DNA of 41,023 bases, taken from assembly GCF_000737695.1 (NCBI RefSeq), contig NZ_JPRM01000039.1:1-41023 (forward strand). The letters run 5' to 3'. The DNA is from Flavobacterium hydatis (lineage in GTDB: Bacteria > Bacteroidota > Bacteroidia > Flavobacteriales > Flavobacteriaceae). The notes beneath the pieces were generated by a model. It did not search any database. It was not told the DNA's origin and saw only the letters and a program-made list of their open reading frames with translations. The stretch's first letter is position 1, and each line of letters starts with the position of its first letter. Below are positions 26,546 through 34,754 of the stretch, piece after piece. The translations under genes were made by a program, and so were the position numbers.

Positions 26546-26560
26546 TTAACAACTTGTTAA
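26546..26560. promoter_or_regulatory. Palindromic site TTAACAACTTGTTAA
   Basis: Perfect 7-bp arms surround a central C. The inner 13 bases (AACAACTTGTTAA) recur exactly at 27363-27375. It lies 17 bases upstream of the sigma-54-type promoter. It could be a binding site of the NtrC-type protein, although enhancer sites are usually farther away, or of a repressor. Confidence 0.55.
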
Positions 26561-26577
26561 CTTTTGTAAGAGTTTAA

Positions 26578-26591
26578 GGCATACCTTTTGC
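26578..26591 (+). promoter_or_regulatory. Putative sigma-54 (-24/-12) promoter
   Basis: GGCATACCTTTTGC has the invariant GG and GC separated by exactly ten bases and matches the GGCA and TTGC cores of the sigma-54 consensus. Transcription would start near 26603, about 70 bases before the DMP19-family gene. Its position after a sigma-54 activator gene supports the call. Confidence 0.6.
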
Positions 26592-26675
26592 CTTAATTCA
26601 TACTTAATTACATACAAAAACAATATTTAGTATTGTTACATAATAAATTAAAACAACCTCAATAAAGCAGAAAGA

Positions 26676-27248
26676 ATGGAAAAGATGATGAAAACGAAAA
26701 TGGATATGACAATGGAAGTGAAAACTGAAATAAAAACAGGAACTTTAAAAAAGACGTTACCAAAAATTACAAAAGAAGAAATTTTAGAAGCTAAAGAAAA
26801 TACTTGGGACTTTTTCTTTCTATTACTTTCTAAATATTATGAAATAATGGATGTGCAGCATGATGAAGTTGAAAATGAGTTTAATACTGCCCAACATACA
26901 TTAATGGCATATAATATATTATATGGTGAGGTTACTAATGGTGGCTATTTATCCTTAATACAAAATGGATATGGTGGTTATATATTTGAGACTCTTTTCT
27001 CTGACACAATGAAAATTTGGGGAATAAAAGAAATGGCATTAAACATAGATAAAGCCAAAGAAATTTATTTAACACATAAGGCTTTTTTAGAAATAGAAAG
27101 AACAGAAGAGCAGTTTTCAAGAATGTATCAGGAATTTCCATATTTTAATTCCATCGATAAAGATTTTTTCATGATTATGGATTCTGAAAGCGAAAAAATA
27201 AAAATCCATATTCAAGAAAACATAAGTGATTTTGCAACTGCAATATAA
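26676..27248 (+). CDS. DMP19-family (DUF4375) protein
   Basis: The 190-aa cytoplasmic protein fits the DMP19/DUF4375 pattern: an opening helix, TLMAYNILYGEVTNGGYLSLIQNGYGGYIFETLF (NGG at 88-90, NGYG at 97-100), WGIKEMALNIDKAKEIYL and an end with MYQEFPYFNSIDKDFFMIMDSESEKIKIHI. The founding member, Neisseria DMP19, is a DNA-mimic protein that binds a transcription factor; whether this one does is inference. The first 20 codons contain five Met and many Lys/Thr, so the true start among the in-frame ATGs is uncertain. It lies behind a sigma-54-like promoter and next to regulator genes. Confidence 0.8.
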   Translation: MEKMMKTKMDMTMEVKTEIKTGTLKKTLPKITKEEILEAKENTWDFFFLLLSKYYEIMDVQHDEVENEFNTAQHTLMAYNILYGEVTNGGYLSLIQNGYGGYIFETLFSDTMKIWGIKEMALNIDKAKEIYLTHKAFLEIERTEEQFSRMYQEFPYFNSIDKDFFMIMDSESEKIKIHIQENISDFATAI

Positions 27249-27456
27249 GTATCACTTATAAAAAACTGTAAACATCATCATCCTAAATAGGATAAATAAG
27301 ACATGCCTTAAGATTATACAATAATATCATTGTTATTCTTTAGGGACGCCTTATAGTTTAACAACAACTTGTTAAAAAATGATGATGCTCATAATTAAAA
27401 ACAAAAAAAATAGACCGCCGATAAAGCCAGCGTTTATTAAGTAAAACTAAATCACA
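27249..27456 (+). promoter_or_regulatory. Intergenic region with a second copy of the AACAACTTGTTAA site
   Basis: The site at 27363-27375 is identical over 13 bases to that at 26548-26560, with palindromic core AACAA-C-TTGTT. A perfect TATAAGT/ACTTATA hairpin (27244-27260) overlaps the DMP19 stop codon. I could not find a second GG-N10-GC element in front of the Rnk-like gene. Confidence 0.45.
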
Positions 27457-27840
27457 ATGGAAAATAATAAGATAGTAATAGAAGCAAAAGAACTTGAATT
27501 ATTAAAAGAAATCATATCAACTGTACAAAACAATAGCGATAGAATATATAACCTCTCTCTTAAAAGATTATCAAGAGAACTTGAGACTGCTACAGTTATG
27601 ACACATAATCAAATGCCCGAAAAAATAGTAAGAATAAATTCAAAGGTAACCGTACAAATAGCAACCAACATTATTAAAAATTTTCAGATTGTCGTTCCAG
27701 AAAAAAGCAATCTAAACCTTAACAAACTATCAGTAATGTCACCAATGGGATTAGCTCTATACGGCTATACCGTTAATGATGAAATTTCATGGCAGTTTCC
27801 TTCAGGAATAAATAAATTAAAAATATTAAATGTCGAATAA
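27457..27840 (+). CDS. Rnk / GreA-GreB C-terminal domain-like protein
   Basis: The 127-aa protein has a helical N-terminus (ELELLKEIISTV) and a C-terminal FKBP-like fold of the GreA/GreB C-terminal domain: MTHNQMPEKIVRINSKVTVQI, FQIVVPEKSNLNLNKLSVMSPMGLALYGYTVNDEISWQFPSG. The usual ending of the family (Pro-Ser-Gly then a short strand) is present but the tail is short. Relatives (Rnk, the nucleoside diphosphate kinase regulator) bind RNA polymerase and compete with Gre factors. It lacks the N-terminal coiled coil of true GreA. It sits between the DMP19 gene and three AraC genes, so a transcription-related role fits. Confidence 0.83.
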   Translation: MENNKIVIEAKELELLKEIISTVQNNSDRIYNLSLKRLSRELETATVMTHNQMPEKIVRINSKVTVQIATNIIKNFQIVVPEKSNLNLNKLSVMSPMGLALYGYTVNDEISWQFPSGINKLKILNVE

Positions 27841-27904
27841 GCAACTTTTAAAAAATAAATATTAAAAAAAACTAGTTGTATAACTTTATTATATCAATAT
27901 TACT

Positions 27905-28885
27905 GTGAAAATAATTAAACACTCATATGGAGCCAACTTAGATTGGGTTGCTCCACTAGCAGAGCAAATGGGCGGCAAAGTTGATGGTAATTTTATTATT
28001 TCATCAGACAAACTTTTCTCTGGAAATAGATACTTTTTAGATTGTGGAGATGATATTGTTGCTTATTATGTAGACGGAATAAACAATATGGATCTTAACC
28101 TGATTCAAAAAAATACAAGTAATGATTTTATCGGAATCTATTATAATTTAACTGAAGGAGGAATAAAATATTCGAGCAGCAATTTCGAACAAGAAATAGG
28201 TCGTTGGCATTATAATCTATTGGTTATCGATAGTTCTCTAGAAACAAATTATTTGATTGAATCTGGAACTAAATCATACGTTTTTTGCATTTTCATCAAG
28301 AAAAACATGATGGAATCCTATGCCAAGAAAAATAATATTACGCTAAAAGATATAGACAAAATAACAGATCCTACAAAAAATACTGTAATAAGATTTGATA
28401 GGATGAGTAGTGATAGTTATCATATACTAACCGACTTACAAAAACTAAAAGTTGGCGGCCCCATATTTGATCTGAACGTTAGAGGTACAGTGCATTTATT
28501 GTTATCAAACTTTTTCAAAAAAATGTCAAGTACCAGGATTATTATCCAGACTGTAAATAAAATAGACTTGGCTAATATTGTAGCTGTTCAAATGTTTTTA
28601 ATAGATAATATTGAAGATCATTTTCCTACCATCAAATTCATTGCTAATAAAGCAAACATGTCAGAGTCTAAATTTAAAAATTTGTTCAAAAAAATAACAG
28701 GCATGACACCTAATGCTTTTTTTATGGATAATAAACTACTAAGAGCTAAAGAACTATTAGAAAAGAATCAGCTGTCTATATCTCAGGTATCCGATAAGCT
28801 TAATTTTACTAACAATTCTTATTTCGCTTCAAAATTTAAAGAACATTTTGGGATTTCACCAAAAACATTTATTAAACAATTATAA
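27905..28885 (+). CDS. AraC-family regulator, tandem paralogue 1
   Basis: The 326-aa protein has a non-standard N-terminal half (IGRWHYNLLVIDSSLETNYLIESGTKSYVF, FDRMSSDSYHILTDL) and a C-terminal AraC domain (about 230-326: IANKANMSESKFKNLFKKITGMTPNAFF, then SISQVSDKLNFTNNSYFASKFKEHFGISPKTFI). Translation appears to start at GTG. The second paralogue also starts with GTG at the homologous position, which supports it. A near -7 sequence TAACTTTA lies 24 bases upstream. The paralogue at 29072 aligns without gaps over its whole length, roughly 70% identical by eye. The ligand is unknown. Confidence 0.88.
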   Translation: MKIIKHSYGANLDWVAPLAEQMGGKVDGNFIISSDKLFSGNRYFLDCGDDIVAYYVDGINNMDLNLIQKNTSNDFIGIYYNLTEGGIKYSSSNFEQEIGRWHYNLLVIDSSLETNYLIESGTKSYVFCIFIKKNMMESYAKKNNITLKDIDKITDPTKNTVIRFDRMSSDSYHILTDLQKLKVGGPIFDLNVRGTVHLLLSNFFKKMSSTRIIIQTVNKIDLANIVAVQMFLIDNIEDHFPTIKFIANKANMSESKFKNLFKKITGMTPNAFFMDNKLLRAKELLEKNQLSISQVSDKLNFTNNSYFASKFKEHFGISPKTFIKQL

Positions 28886-29071
28886 CATAGAACAAAACTA
28901 CTTTTTTATTAACTCTAAAACGACAACCTTATATTCTAAAACAATGAGGTAGGCAAATAGAAAATCATATATGAATAATACAAAACAGATTCACGACTAA
29001 ATAATAAATACTGACAATCAACATTTTAATATAAAAAAACTTAACTTTATAGTGCATAAAAATATATCTCT

Positions 29072-30052
29072 GTGAAAATAATAGAACATACTTATGGTGC
29101 CGACCTGAACTGGGTTGCTCCTTTTGCATTACAAATGGAAGGAAAAACGGATGGTAATTTTATAGTTATACCAGATAGTATACAAACTGGAACAAGATAT
29201 GTTCTTGATTGTGGTGATGGCATTATCGCTTATTATATTGATGTAACTTATAATAAAAATTTACACTTAATCCAGAAAAACAATACTAATGATTTTATAG
29301 GAATCTATTATAATTTGACCGAAGGAGAAGCTTCATTAAGGAGTAATACCTTTATGCATGATATTGGCCGCTGGAAATATAATTTGACAGTTATTGATGG
29401 AGGACTAGAATCTAATTATTTTGTTAAGAATGGAAGTAAGACATATGTTCTTTGCATTTTCGTCAAGAAAACTACAATAGCGACATTCGCAATAAAGAAT
29501 AATATTACTTTCCAGAATATTGATAAAATTGCCGATCCAGCAAAAAATACCATTATCCGATTGGACAGGATGAGCAGCGAAAGCTATCATATACTAACCG
29601 ATTTACGTAAATTAAAAGTTGGAGGGCCTGTATTTGATTTAAATCTAATAGGTACAGTCCATCTATTGCTTTCTAATTATTTAAGGAAGATGGCAAGCCA
29701 TAGAATCATTATTCAAACAGTAAATGAATCTGATTTAGCTAATATCGTGGCAACACAAATGTTTTTAATCAATAATATAGAAGATCATTTTCCGACCATA
29801 AAATTAATGGCTAGTAAAGCAAACATGTCAGAATCAAAATTTAAAAATTTATTTAAAAAAATTACTGGAGCAACACCAAATGCATTTTTCATGGATAATA
29901 AAATGCTATTAGCAAAAGAACTACTTGAAAAAAAACAATTATCAATATCTCAGGTTTCTGATAAGCTTAATTTCACTAACAACTCTTATTTCGCATCGAA
30001 ATTTAAAGAGCAATTTGGGATAACTCCAAAATCATTTATTAAACAATTATAA
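29072..30052 (+). CDS. AraC-family regulator, tandem paralogue 2
   Basis: Also 326 aa, GTG start, with the same layout as the upstream copy: N-terminal sensor-like half, then the AraC helix-turn-helix pair (ASKANMSESKFKNLFKKITGATPNAFF, SISQVSDKLNFTNNSYFASKFKEQFGITPKSFI). The DNA-binding half is almost identical to copy 1 while the N-terminal half has drifted (LRSNTFMHDIGRWKYNL against YSSSNFEQEIGRWHYNL). That pattern suggests the two bind the same or similar DNA but respond to different signals. The 186-bp gap before it includes TAACTTTA about 29 bases upstream of the start, as in copy 1. Confidence 0.88.
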   Translation: MKIIEHTYGADLNWVAPFALQMEGKTDGNFIVIPDSIQTGTRYVLDCGDGIIAYYIDVTYNKNLHLIQKNNTNDFIGIYYNLTEGEASLRSNTFMHDIGRWKYNLTVIDGGLESNYFVKNGSKTYVLCIFVKKTTIATFAIKNNITFQNIDKIADPAKNTIIRLDRMSSESYHILTDLRKLKVGGPVFDLNLIGTVHLLLSNYLRKMASHRIIIQTVNESDLANIVATQMFLINNIEDHFPTIKLMASKANMSESKFKNLFKKITGATPNAFFMDNKMLLAKELLEKKQLSISQVSDKLNFTNNSYFASKFKEQFGITPKSFIKQL

Positions 30053-30121
30053 AAAATACCGGATTAAAAATATCCTTAGCAGTGAATAGAAAATAAAAGA
30101 CTGAACAAAAACTTATCTGCA

Positions 30122-31153
30122 ATGAAAAAAATTACACATTTTTATTCTTTAACTCCAGAATGGCAATACAAACTTGCTGAAGAAATGGGTGGAGAACTTA
30201 TTGATGATAAAATAATTGTTATTCCTGAAACATTAGGACACGGGCAATCCTATTTTACTCAAATAACACCAGGAATTTCTGCATTATTCATGGATTTTGT
30301 TTTAACAACACCACTAAAAATAAACCGCCTTAAATCTGAAAACGAATTATATATATTTCATTTTGACTTAAGTGATCATACTAATTTGATCAAAATAGAT
30401 GATATCGATTATGAAATTGGTTCTTCAATAAATGTAGGCTTGGCAGTTATAAGCAACGATATAGAGAGTTCGTTTAAACCTGCTGTAGGACAAAGAACAT
30501 TAGCTCTACGCCTACTTGTTGATAAGAATCTATTAAACGAATTTGTCGAAAGTCATCCAAGTGAAGAGTTTACTAATAGAAGAATAAAAATAAAAAAAAC
30601 AGTCCCTTATTACTATGACAATATTGATAGTAATAGTATATTACTTATTCAATCTCTTAAGACTAGATCTGTATATGACAGCTCATTTGATCCCTATCTC
30701 AAAGGAATTTCTCTAAAACTGTTAGGCAATTTTTTAAATAGATATTCAGACTCTGAAGCAGTAAAGAATGAAACTACTGAAATTGAAATAGAAGCTATTA
30801 CCAAAACAAAAATGTATCTTTTAGATCATCTATACAACCCATTCCCTTCTGTTCCCTTTTTATCTAAAATGGCAGGGATGTCGCCTTCAAAATATAAAAT
30901 GCTATTCAAAAAAGAATTTCATAATACGCCAAATAATCTTTTTATAAAAGAAAAGATGCTTCTTGCAAACCGTCTTTTACAAAGTGGGGATTATAACACT
31001 TTAACGGAAATAATTTATGAATTAAATTACACCAAATTAAGCTATTTCTGCACAAAGTATTATGATCTTTTTCATAGAAAACCTTCTGAAGACTTTATTA
31101 AAAAGAAGAAACAAAAAAGTTTTGCTGTCCTTAGGCCAGACACTTTTCTATAA
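30122..31153 (+). CDS. AraC-family regulator, tandem paralogue 3 (diverged)
   Basis: The 343-aa protein shares the opening plan of its neighbours (KKITHFYSLTPEWQYKLAEEMGGEL against KIIKHSYGANLDWVAPLAEQMGG) and ends in an AraC domain (SKMAGMSPSKYKMLFKKEFHNTPNNLFIKEKMLLANRLL, then TEIIYELNYTKLSYFCTKYYDLFHRKPSEDF) plus a basic tail. It starts at a normal ATG and is clearly more distant. Together the three genes form an old triplication with a recent duplication of the first two. A strong terminator follows. Confidence 0.87.
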   Translation: MKKITHFYSLTPEWQYKLAEEMGGELIDDKIIVIPETLGHGQSYFTQITPGISALFMDFVLTTPLKINRLKSENELYIFHFDLSDHTNLIKIDDIDYEIGSSINVGLAVISNDIESSFKPAVGQRTLALRLLVDKNLLNEFVESHPSEEFTNRRIKIKKTVPYYYDNIDSNSILLIQSLKTRSVYDSSFDPYLKGISLKLLGNFLNRYSDSEAVKNETTEIEIEAITKTKMYLLDHLYNPFPSVPFLSKMAGMSPSKYKMLFKKEFHNTPNNLFIKEKMLLANRLLQSGDYNTLTEIIYELNYTKLSYFCTKYYDLFHRKPSEDFIKKKKQKSFAVLRPDTFL

Positions 31154-31160
31154 TAATAAA

Positions 31161-31196
31161 TACTACTCTTTTTGATCTAACCCAAAAAGAGTAGTA
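31161..31196 (+). terminator. Intrinsic terminator closing the AraC block
   Basis: A 13-bp perfect stem (TACTACTCTTTTT/AAAAAGAGTAGTA) with a 10-base loop begins 8 bases after the last AraC stop codon. Confidence 0.8.
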
Positions 31197-31311
31197 ATTG
31201 ATAATTCCTTTTTTAATCCTTTGTTTTAGCTCTATTTAATTAGTTACAATCATCTATTCAATCATTTAACAATTACTATCTCCCCTTAGCAATTAATATT
31301 TACCATTCTCT

Positions 31312-31482
31312 TCAAGTATTCGAAATACCTTTCCTGTTTGCATATTTTTTTAGTGTTAATTCAGCAACAACAGTTATTTCATCTATAAGATCACATAAAT
31401 CTTCGCTTACACCAAAATCAATTATACCTTTCTCATCATTAAGTCTATATAGTGATTTAATTGTAACTTCAAATAATAGCAT
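31312..31482 (-). CDS. Possible small protein, 56 aa
   Basis: The frame from ATG 31482 to TGA encodes a 56-residue acidic, soluble-looking peptide: MLLFEVTIKSLYRL, then NDEKGIIDFGVSEDLCDLIDE, then ITVVAELTLKKYANRKG. The alternating strand, loop, amphipathic helix pattern looks protein-like, unlike most chance ORFs in AT-rich DNA. No homologue is recognised. It lies 11 bases behind the end of another short frame (31494-31586), which could be its upstream partner. It sits in a 656-bp gap otherwise holding two terminators. Confidence 0.4.
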   Translation of the reverse strand: MLLFEVTIKSLYRLNDEKGIIDFGVSEDLCDLIDEITVVAELTLKKYANRKGISNT

Positions 31483-31493
31483 TTTACTTATTT

Positions 31494-31586
31494 CTAAACT
31501 TCCTCTCCAAGTAGATTTAATTTACTAATAAGATGGTTGAAAATGGCTTTTACTGCATCACAATTCTTATGAGTATATTGTTTCAT
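31494..31586 (-). CDS. Possible very small protein or gene fragment, 30 aa
   Basis: From ATG 31586 the frame reads MKQYTHKNCDAVKAIF to a TAG, 30 residues. The open frame extends upstream (QLSFDRCIDDFSADTEDKNDIE) to a TAA but without a standard start codon. It may be the decayed 3' end of a longer gene. Confidence 0.25.
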   Translation of the reverse strand: MKQYTHKNCDAVKAIFNHLISKLNLLGEEV

Positions 31587-31742
31587 CTCTATATCATTTT
31601 TGTCCTCTGTATCTGCTGAAAAATCATCTATACATCTATCAAATGATAATTGTTCTTAGTTTGGTTTAATTTTCTGGTAAGTAATTTATAATAATCATTT
31701 TTACTCGATTTAAATATTATCAACTTATATATTTCATTTTAT

Positions 31743-31785
31743 AAAACAAAAAATGGGTATCATAATGATACCCATTTTTTGTTTT
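31743..31785. terminator. Strong bidirectional terminator
   Basis: A 20-bp perfect stem whose inner part is AATGGGTATCA/TGATACCCATT, flanked by A and T runs, lies 25 bases after the stop of the PorE-like gene. It is the terminator of the T9SS-related operon. Confidence 0.9.
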
Positions 31786-31809
31786 AAATATATTTCAATT
31801 CAAAAATCC

Positions 31810-33777
31810 TTATTCGTGATGAAAAGAAATAATAAACTCTGAACGTCTGTTTAATTGATGCTGTTTCTCAGAACATTTTACACCGTCAGTACATTTATTT
31901 ATCAATTGAGTTTCACCGTAACCTTGACCTGTAACTCTATCAGCTTTAATTCCTTTACTTACGATATAAGCAATAGTAGCTTTAGCCCTTCTATCAGAAA
32001 GTTTTAAGTTATACTCATTATCTCCGCGACTATCTGTATGTGACTTAATATCAACAGTTAATCTTGGATAATCTTTTAAAATCTGAACTACTTTATTTAA
32101 TTCTTTTTCAGAAGATTTTCTAATATTAGCACCATCTAAATCGAAATAAATTGGTTGCAAATCTAGAGTTTTAGTTAAATCAGATCCGTCTGTTATAGTT
32201 TTTCCACCTTCACCTTCTAACTCTTTTACATTAGGATCTGTTACTAAATATTTATCGATTTCAAAACTTTGATTCTCAAATTTATTAGGAATAACTAGTT
32301 CATGCGTTTGTTGATAATAACCAACTTTATCATAAACTAAAGAATAATCTCCTACTGGTACCTTTAACAAATATTCACCTGCATTATCAGTATAAAATTC
32401 ATCAACCATTTTCTTATTTGCATCAAGAACGGTAATCTTAACTTTTGGTAACAATTCGTTTTGTTTACTGTCATACACTTTTCCGAAAACAACAAGATCA
32501 TATTTCACCTTAATTGGTTCTAATTCTGTCAAACCATAGATTTGATCATCATTAGTTCTATTAGAAGCAAAGAATCCTTTATGTGTTTCAGGATTAATTA
32601 CAAATCCAAAATCATCACCAGGTGAATTAATTGGCTTCCCAACATTCACAACTTTATAAGTGTTATCTGTATTCTTGATAGCTTCAAAAACATCTAAACC
32701 TCCAAGTCCTGAATGTCCGTCAGACGCAAAATAAAGTTGACCTGTAGTTGACATAGAAGGAAAAGTTTCTCTTCCGATAGTATTAATAGTTGGTCCCATA
32801 TTTTTAACTTCACCAAAAGTACCATCCTCATTGATTGCAACTTCATATAAATCCGTTTGCCCAACAGAACCAGGTCTGTCTGAAGCAAAAATTAAACTTT
32901 TACCATCAGGTCTCAAAGCTGGATGAGCATTTGAAAAAGAATCACTATTAAAAGATAAATCCTCAATGTTTGTCCATTTGTCTTTTACAAGTGTAGCTCT
33001 GTAAATTCTAAGACGGTTTGTTTTTGTTTCATCAGTACCATATTTATTCCCCAAAAAGTTACTTCTAGTAAAATACATTTGGTTTCCATCTGCTGTAACT
33101 ACTGCTGTAGATTGATGAAAAACTGAATTCACTTTTCCATTCATTCTTTTGGCATCAACTAAATCACCATCATCAGTAATTGTAGCTTCATAAAGCTTAA
33201 AAAATGGTTTTTTATTCCATCTATCTTTCATTCTTTCAACTACATTCGTATCTCTTGCAGAAGTAAAAATAACTTTATTGTCTTTATAAAAAGATACTCC
33301 GTAATCAGGCATATTAGAATTAATACTAACAGGTTTAATTGTAAAACGATTTGACTGTTTTTCAATATTCTGTAAATACTCTGTACCCGTAGCAATTGCT
33401 TGCTGTCCAGATTTACTATTAAGCTCTTTTATCATTTTTGATGCTTCATCAAATTGTCCATTAGATTTTAAACATTGTGAATATCTAAATAGTTGGTCAT
33501 TTGTAAAAACATAATTATCTTTTAATTTTGCAATCTGATTATAAGATTTTAGAGCATTCTTGTAATCACCATTGAAGAAATAGGAGTCTCCTAATTTTGC
33601 ATAAATTCCCGAAGAACCAAATTCTTTTTGAACTAGTTTGTCATATAAATCGCTTGAACTTACGTATGCATATGCCTGTTTATCATAATCTTTTTCTGCT
33701 CTATTAACTAATCTGGCTTGCGAATAAGAATTATGCAGACCAAATAATACGATCCAAAGTAAAAAGTATTTTTTCAT
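31810..33777 (-). CDS. PorE-like OmpA-family outer-membrane protein (T9SS-associated)
   Basis: From the ATG at 33777 (MKKYFLLWIVLFGLHNSYSQ, a clean signal peptide) the 655-aa protein shows TPR-like repeats (about 25-125), a PD40/WD40-like beta-propeller (about 150-420, with repeated HPALRPDGKSLIFASDRPG and FPSMSTTGQLYFASDG blades), a carboxypeptidase-regulatory-like domain (about 425-510) and a C-terminal OmpA peptidoglycan-binding domain (about 540-650: YFDLDGANIRKSSEKELNKV, SHTDSRGDNEYN, LSDRRAKA, NRRSEF). This order matches PorE of the type IX secretion system. An ATG at 33795 would add six residues. It is the last gene of an operon with PorP/SprF and a type B cargo-like protein. Confidence 0.9.
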   Translation of the reverse strand: MKKYFLLWIVLFGLHNSYSQARLVNRAEKDYDKQAYAYVSSSDLYDKLVQKEFGSSGIYAKLGDSYFFNGDYKNALKSYNQIAKLKDNYVFTNDQLFRYSQCLKSNGQFDEASKMIKELNSKSGQQAIATGTEYLQNIEKQSNRFTIKPVSINSNMPDYGVSFYKDNKVIFTSARDTNVVERMKDRWNKKPFFKLYEATITDDGDLVDAKRMNGKVNSVFHQSTAVVTADGNQMYFTRSNFLGNKYGTDETKTNRLRIYRATLVKDKWTNIEDLSFNSDSFSNAHPALRPDGKSLIFASDRPGSVGQTDLYEVAINEDGTFGEVKNMGPTINTIGRETFPSMSTTGQLYFASDGHSGLGGLDVFEAIKNTDNTYKVVNVGKPINSPGDDFGFVINPETHKGFFASNRTNDDQIYGLTELEPIKVKYDLVVFGKVYDSKQNELLPKVKITVLDANKKMVDEFYTDNAGEYLLKVPVGDYSLVYDKVGYYQQTHELVIPNKFENQSFEIDKYLVTDPNVKELEGEGGKTITDGSDLTKTLDLQPIYFDLDGANIRKSSEKELNKVVQILKDYPRLTVDIKSHTDSRGDNEYNLKLSDRRAKATIAYIVSKGIKADRVTGQGYGETQLINKCTDGVKCSEKQHQLNRRSEFIISFHHE

Positions 33778-33797
33778 ATGTATTTTTATAATCATTA

Positions 33798-34718
33798 TTA
33801 AAAGAATCTTGGATTAATCATTCGTTTATTTGACTTATTGAAAAGGTCAAATCGTAAGAAAAACTCATGAGAACCTGAATTATAGTTTCCTAGGTTTGTA
33901 GTTTCATAATCATACGCATATCCAATTTGTATACCATCTGTTACCTGAAAACCTGCTAATCCACTAACACTGGCATCTACACGGTATGCAGCTCCAAGAG
34001 TAAATTTATTATTGATCAAGAAGTTAGCAGATACATCGACAGCAATTGGTGCTCCTGATACAAATTTTGCCAAAACAGCAGGCTTAAATCTTAAGTATGG
34101 ATTAAGATCAAAAACATATCCCGCGATACCATAAAAATGAGATTTTGTAGTATAAACTGATGATGAAACATCATCAAAAAAATCTGTTTTTAATAATTTT
34201 GGAACCGATACTCCTACATACCAGTTATAGGTATGTACGTAAACTCCTGCTCCAACGTTTGGTGAAAATTGAGATTCTTTCCCCAATAAATACGGATCCT
34301 CTGGATTTTTGATATTTAACTTAGAATAATCCACTACAAAATTGTCAAATCCACCAGAGATTCCAAAAGAAACTTTTAAGTCACCATTATTGCCCATAAT
34401 TGTATAAGCATAATTAAGCATAACTCCAGTATTTTTTGTTGGTCCTATCTCATCACTTACTACGTTTAAACCAATACCATTTCCGTGATAGCCTAAAGGA
34501 CTTTGTATAGAAAAATTCATCGTTTTTGGAGCTCCATCAAGACCAACCCATTGGGTTCTATATAACCCCATTGCACTTACCACATCTCTTGAACCAGTAT
34601 ATCCTGGATTAAAAGTCATCGTATTGTACATATATTGTGTGTACTGAGACTCTTGTTGTGCCGAAGCATCAAAAATCCCTAACAATACAATTGTTACTAT
34701 GTAAAAAATCTTTTTCAT
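33798..34718 (-). CDS. PorP/SprF-family type IX secretion outer-membrane protein
   Basis: The 306-aa protein has a signal peptide ending in FDASAQ and the PorP/SprF pattern QYTQYMYNTMTFNPGYTGSRDVVSAMGLYRTQWVGLDGAPKTMNFSIQSPL, followed by alternating barrel strands and an end of SHEFFLRFDLFNKSNKRMINPRFF. It should be an outer-membrane beta-barrel that helps a type B T9SS cargo to be exported or held at the surface. It lies 36 bp after the cargo-like gene and 20 bp before the PorE-like gene, the common cargo-PorP-OmpA order. Confidence 0.92.
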   Translation of the reverse strand: MKKIFYIVTIVLLGIFDASAQQESQYTQYMYNTMTFNPGYTGSRDVVSAMGLYRTQWVGLDGAPKTMNFSIQSPLGYHGNGIGLNVVSDEIGPTKNTGVMLNYAYTIMGNNGDLKVSFGISGGFDNFVVDYSKLNIKNPEDPYLLGKESQFSPNVGAGVYVHTYNWYVGVSVPKLLKTDFFDDVSSSVYTTKSHFYGIAGYVFDLNPYLRFKPAVLAKFVSGAPIAVDVSANFLINNKFTLGAAYRVDASVSGLAGFQVTDGIQIGYAYDYETTNLGNYNSGSHEFFLRFDLFNKSNKRMINPRFF

Positions 34719-34754
34719 TAGTTGTAATTATTTTTAATTTACTGATTTTTAATT

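Noticed and set aside
27301..27320. Second sigma-54 promoter before the Rnk-like gene
   Set aside because: GG and GC doublets exist but not ten bases apart on either strand.
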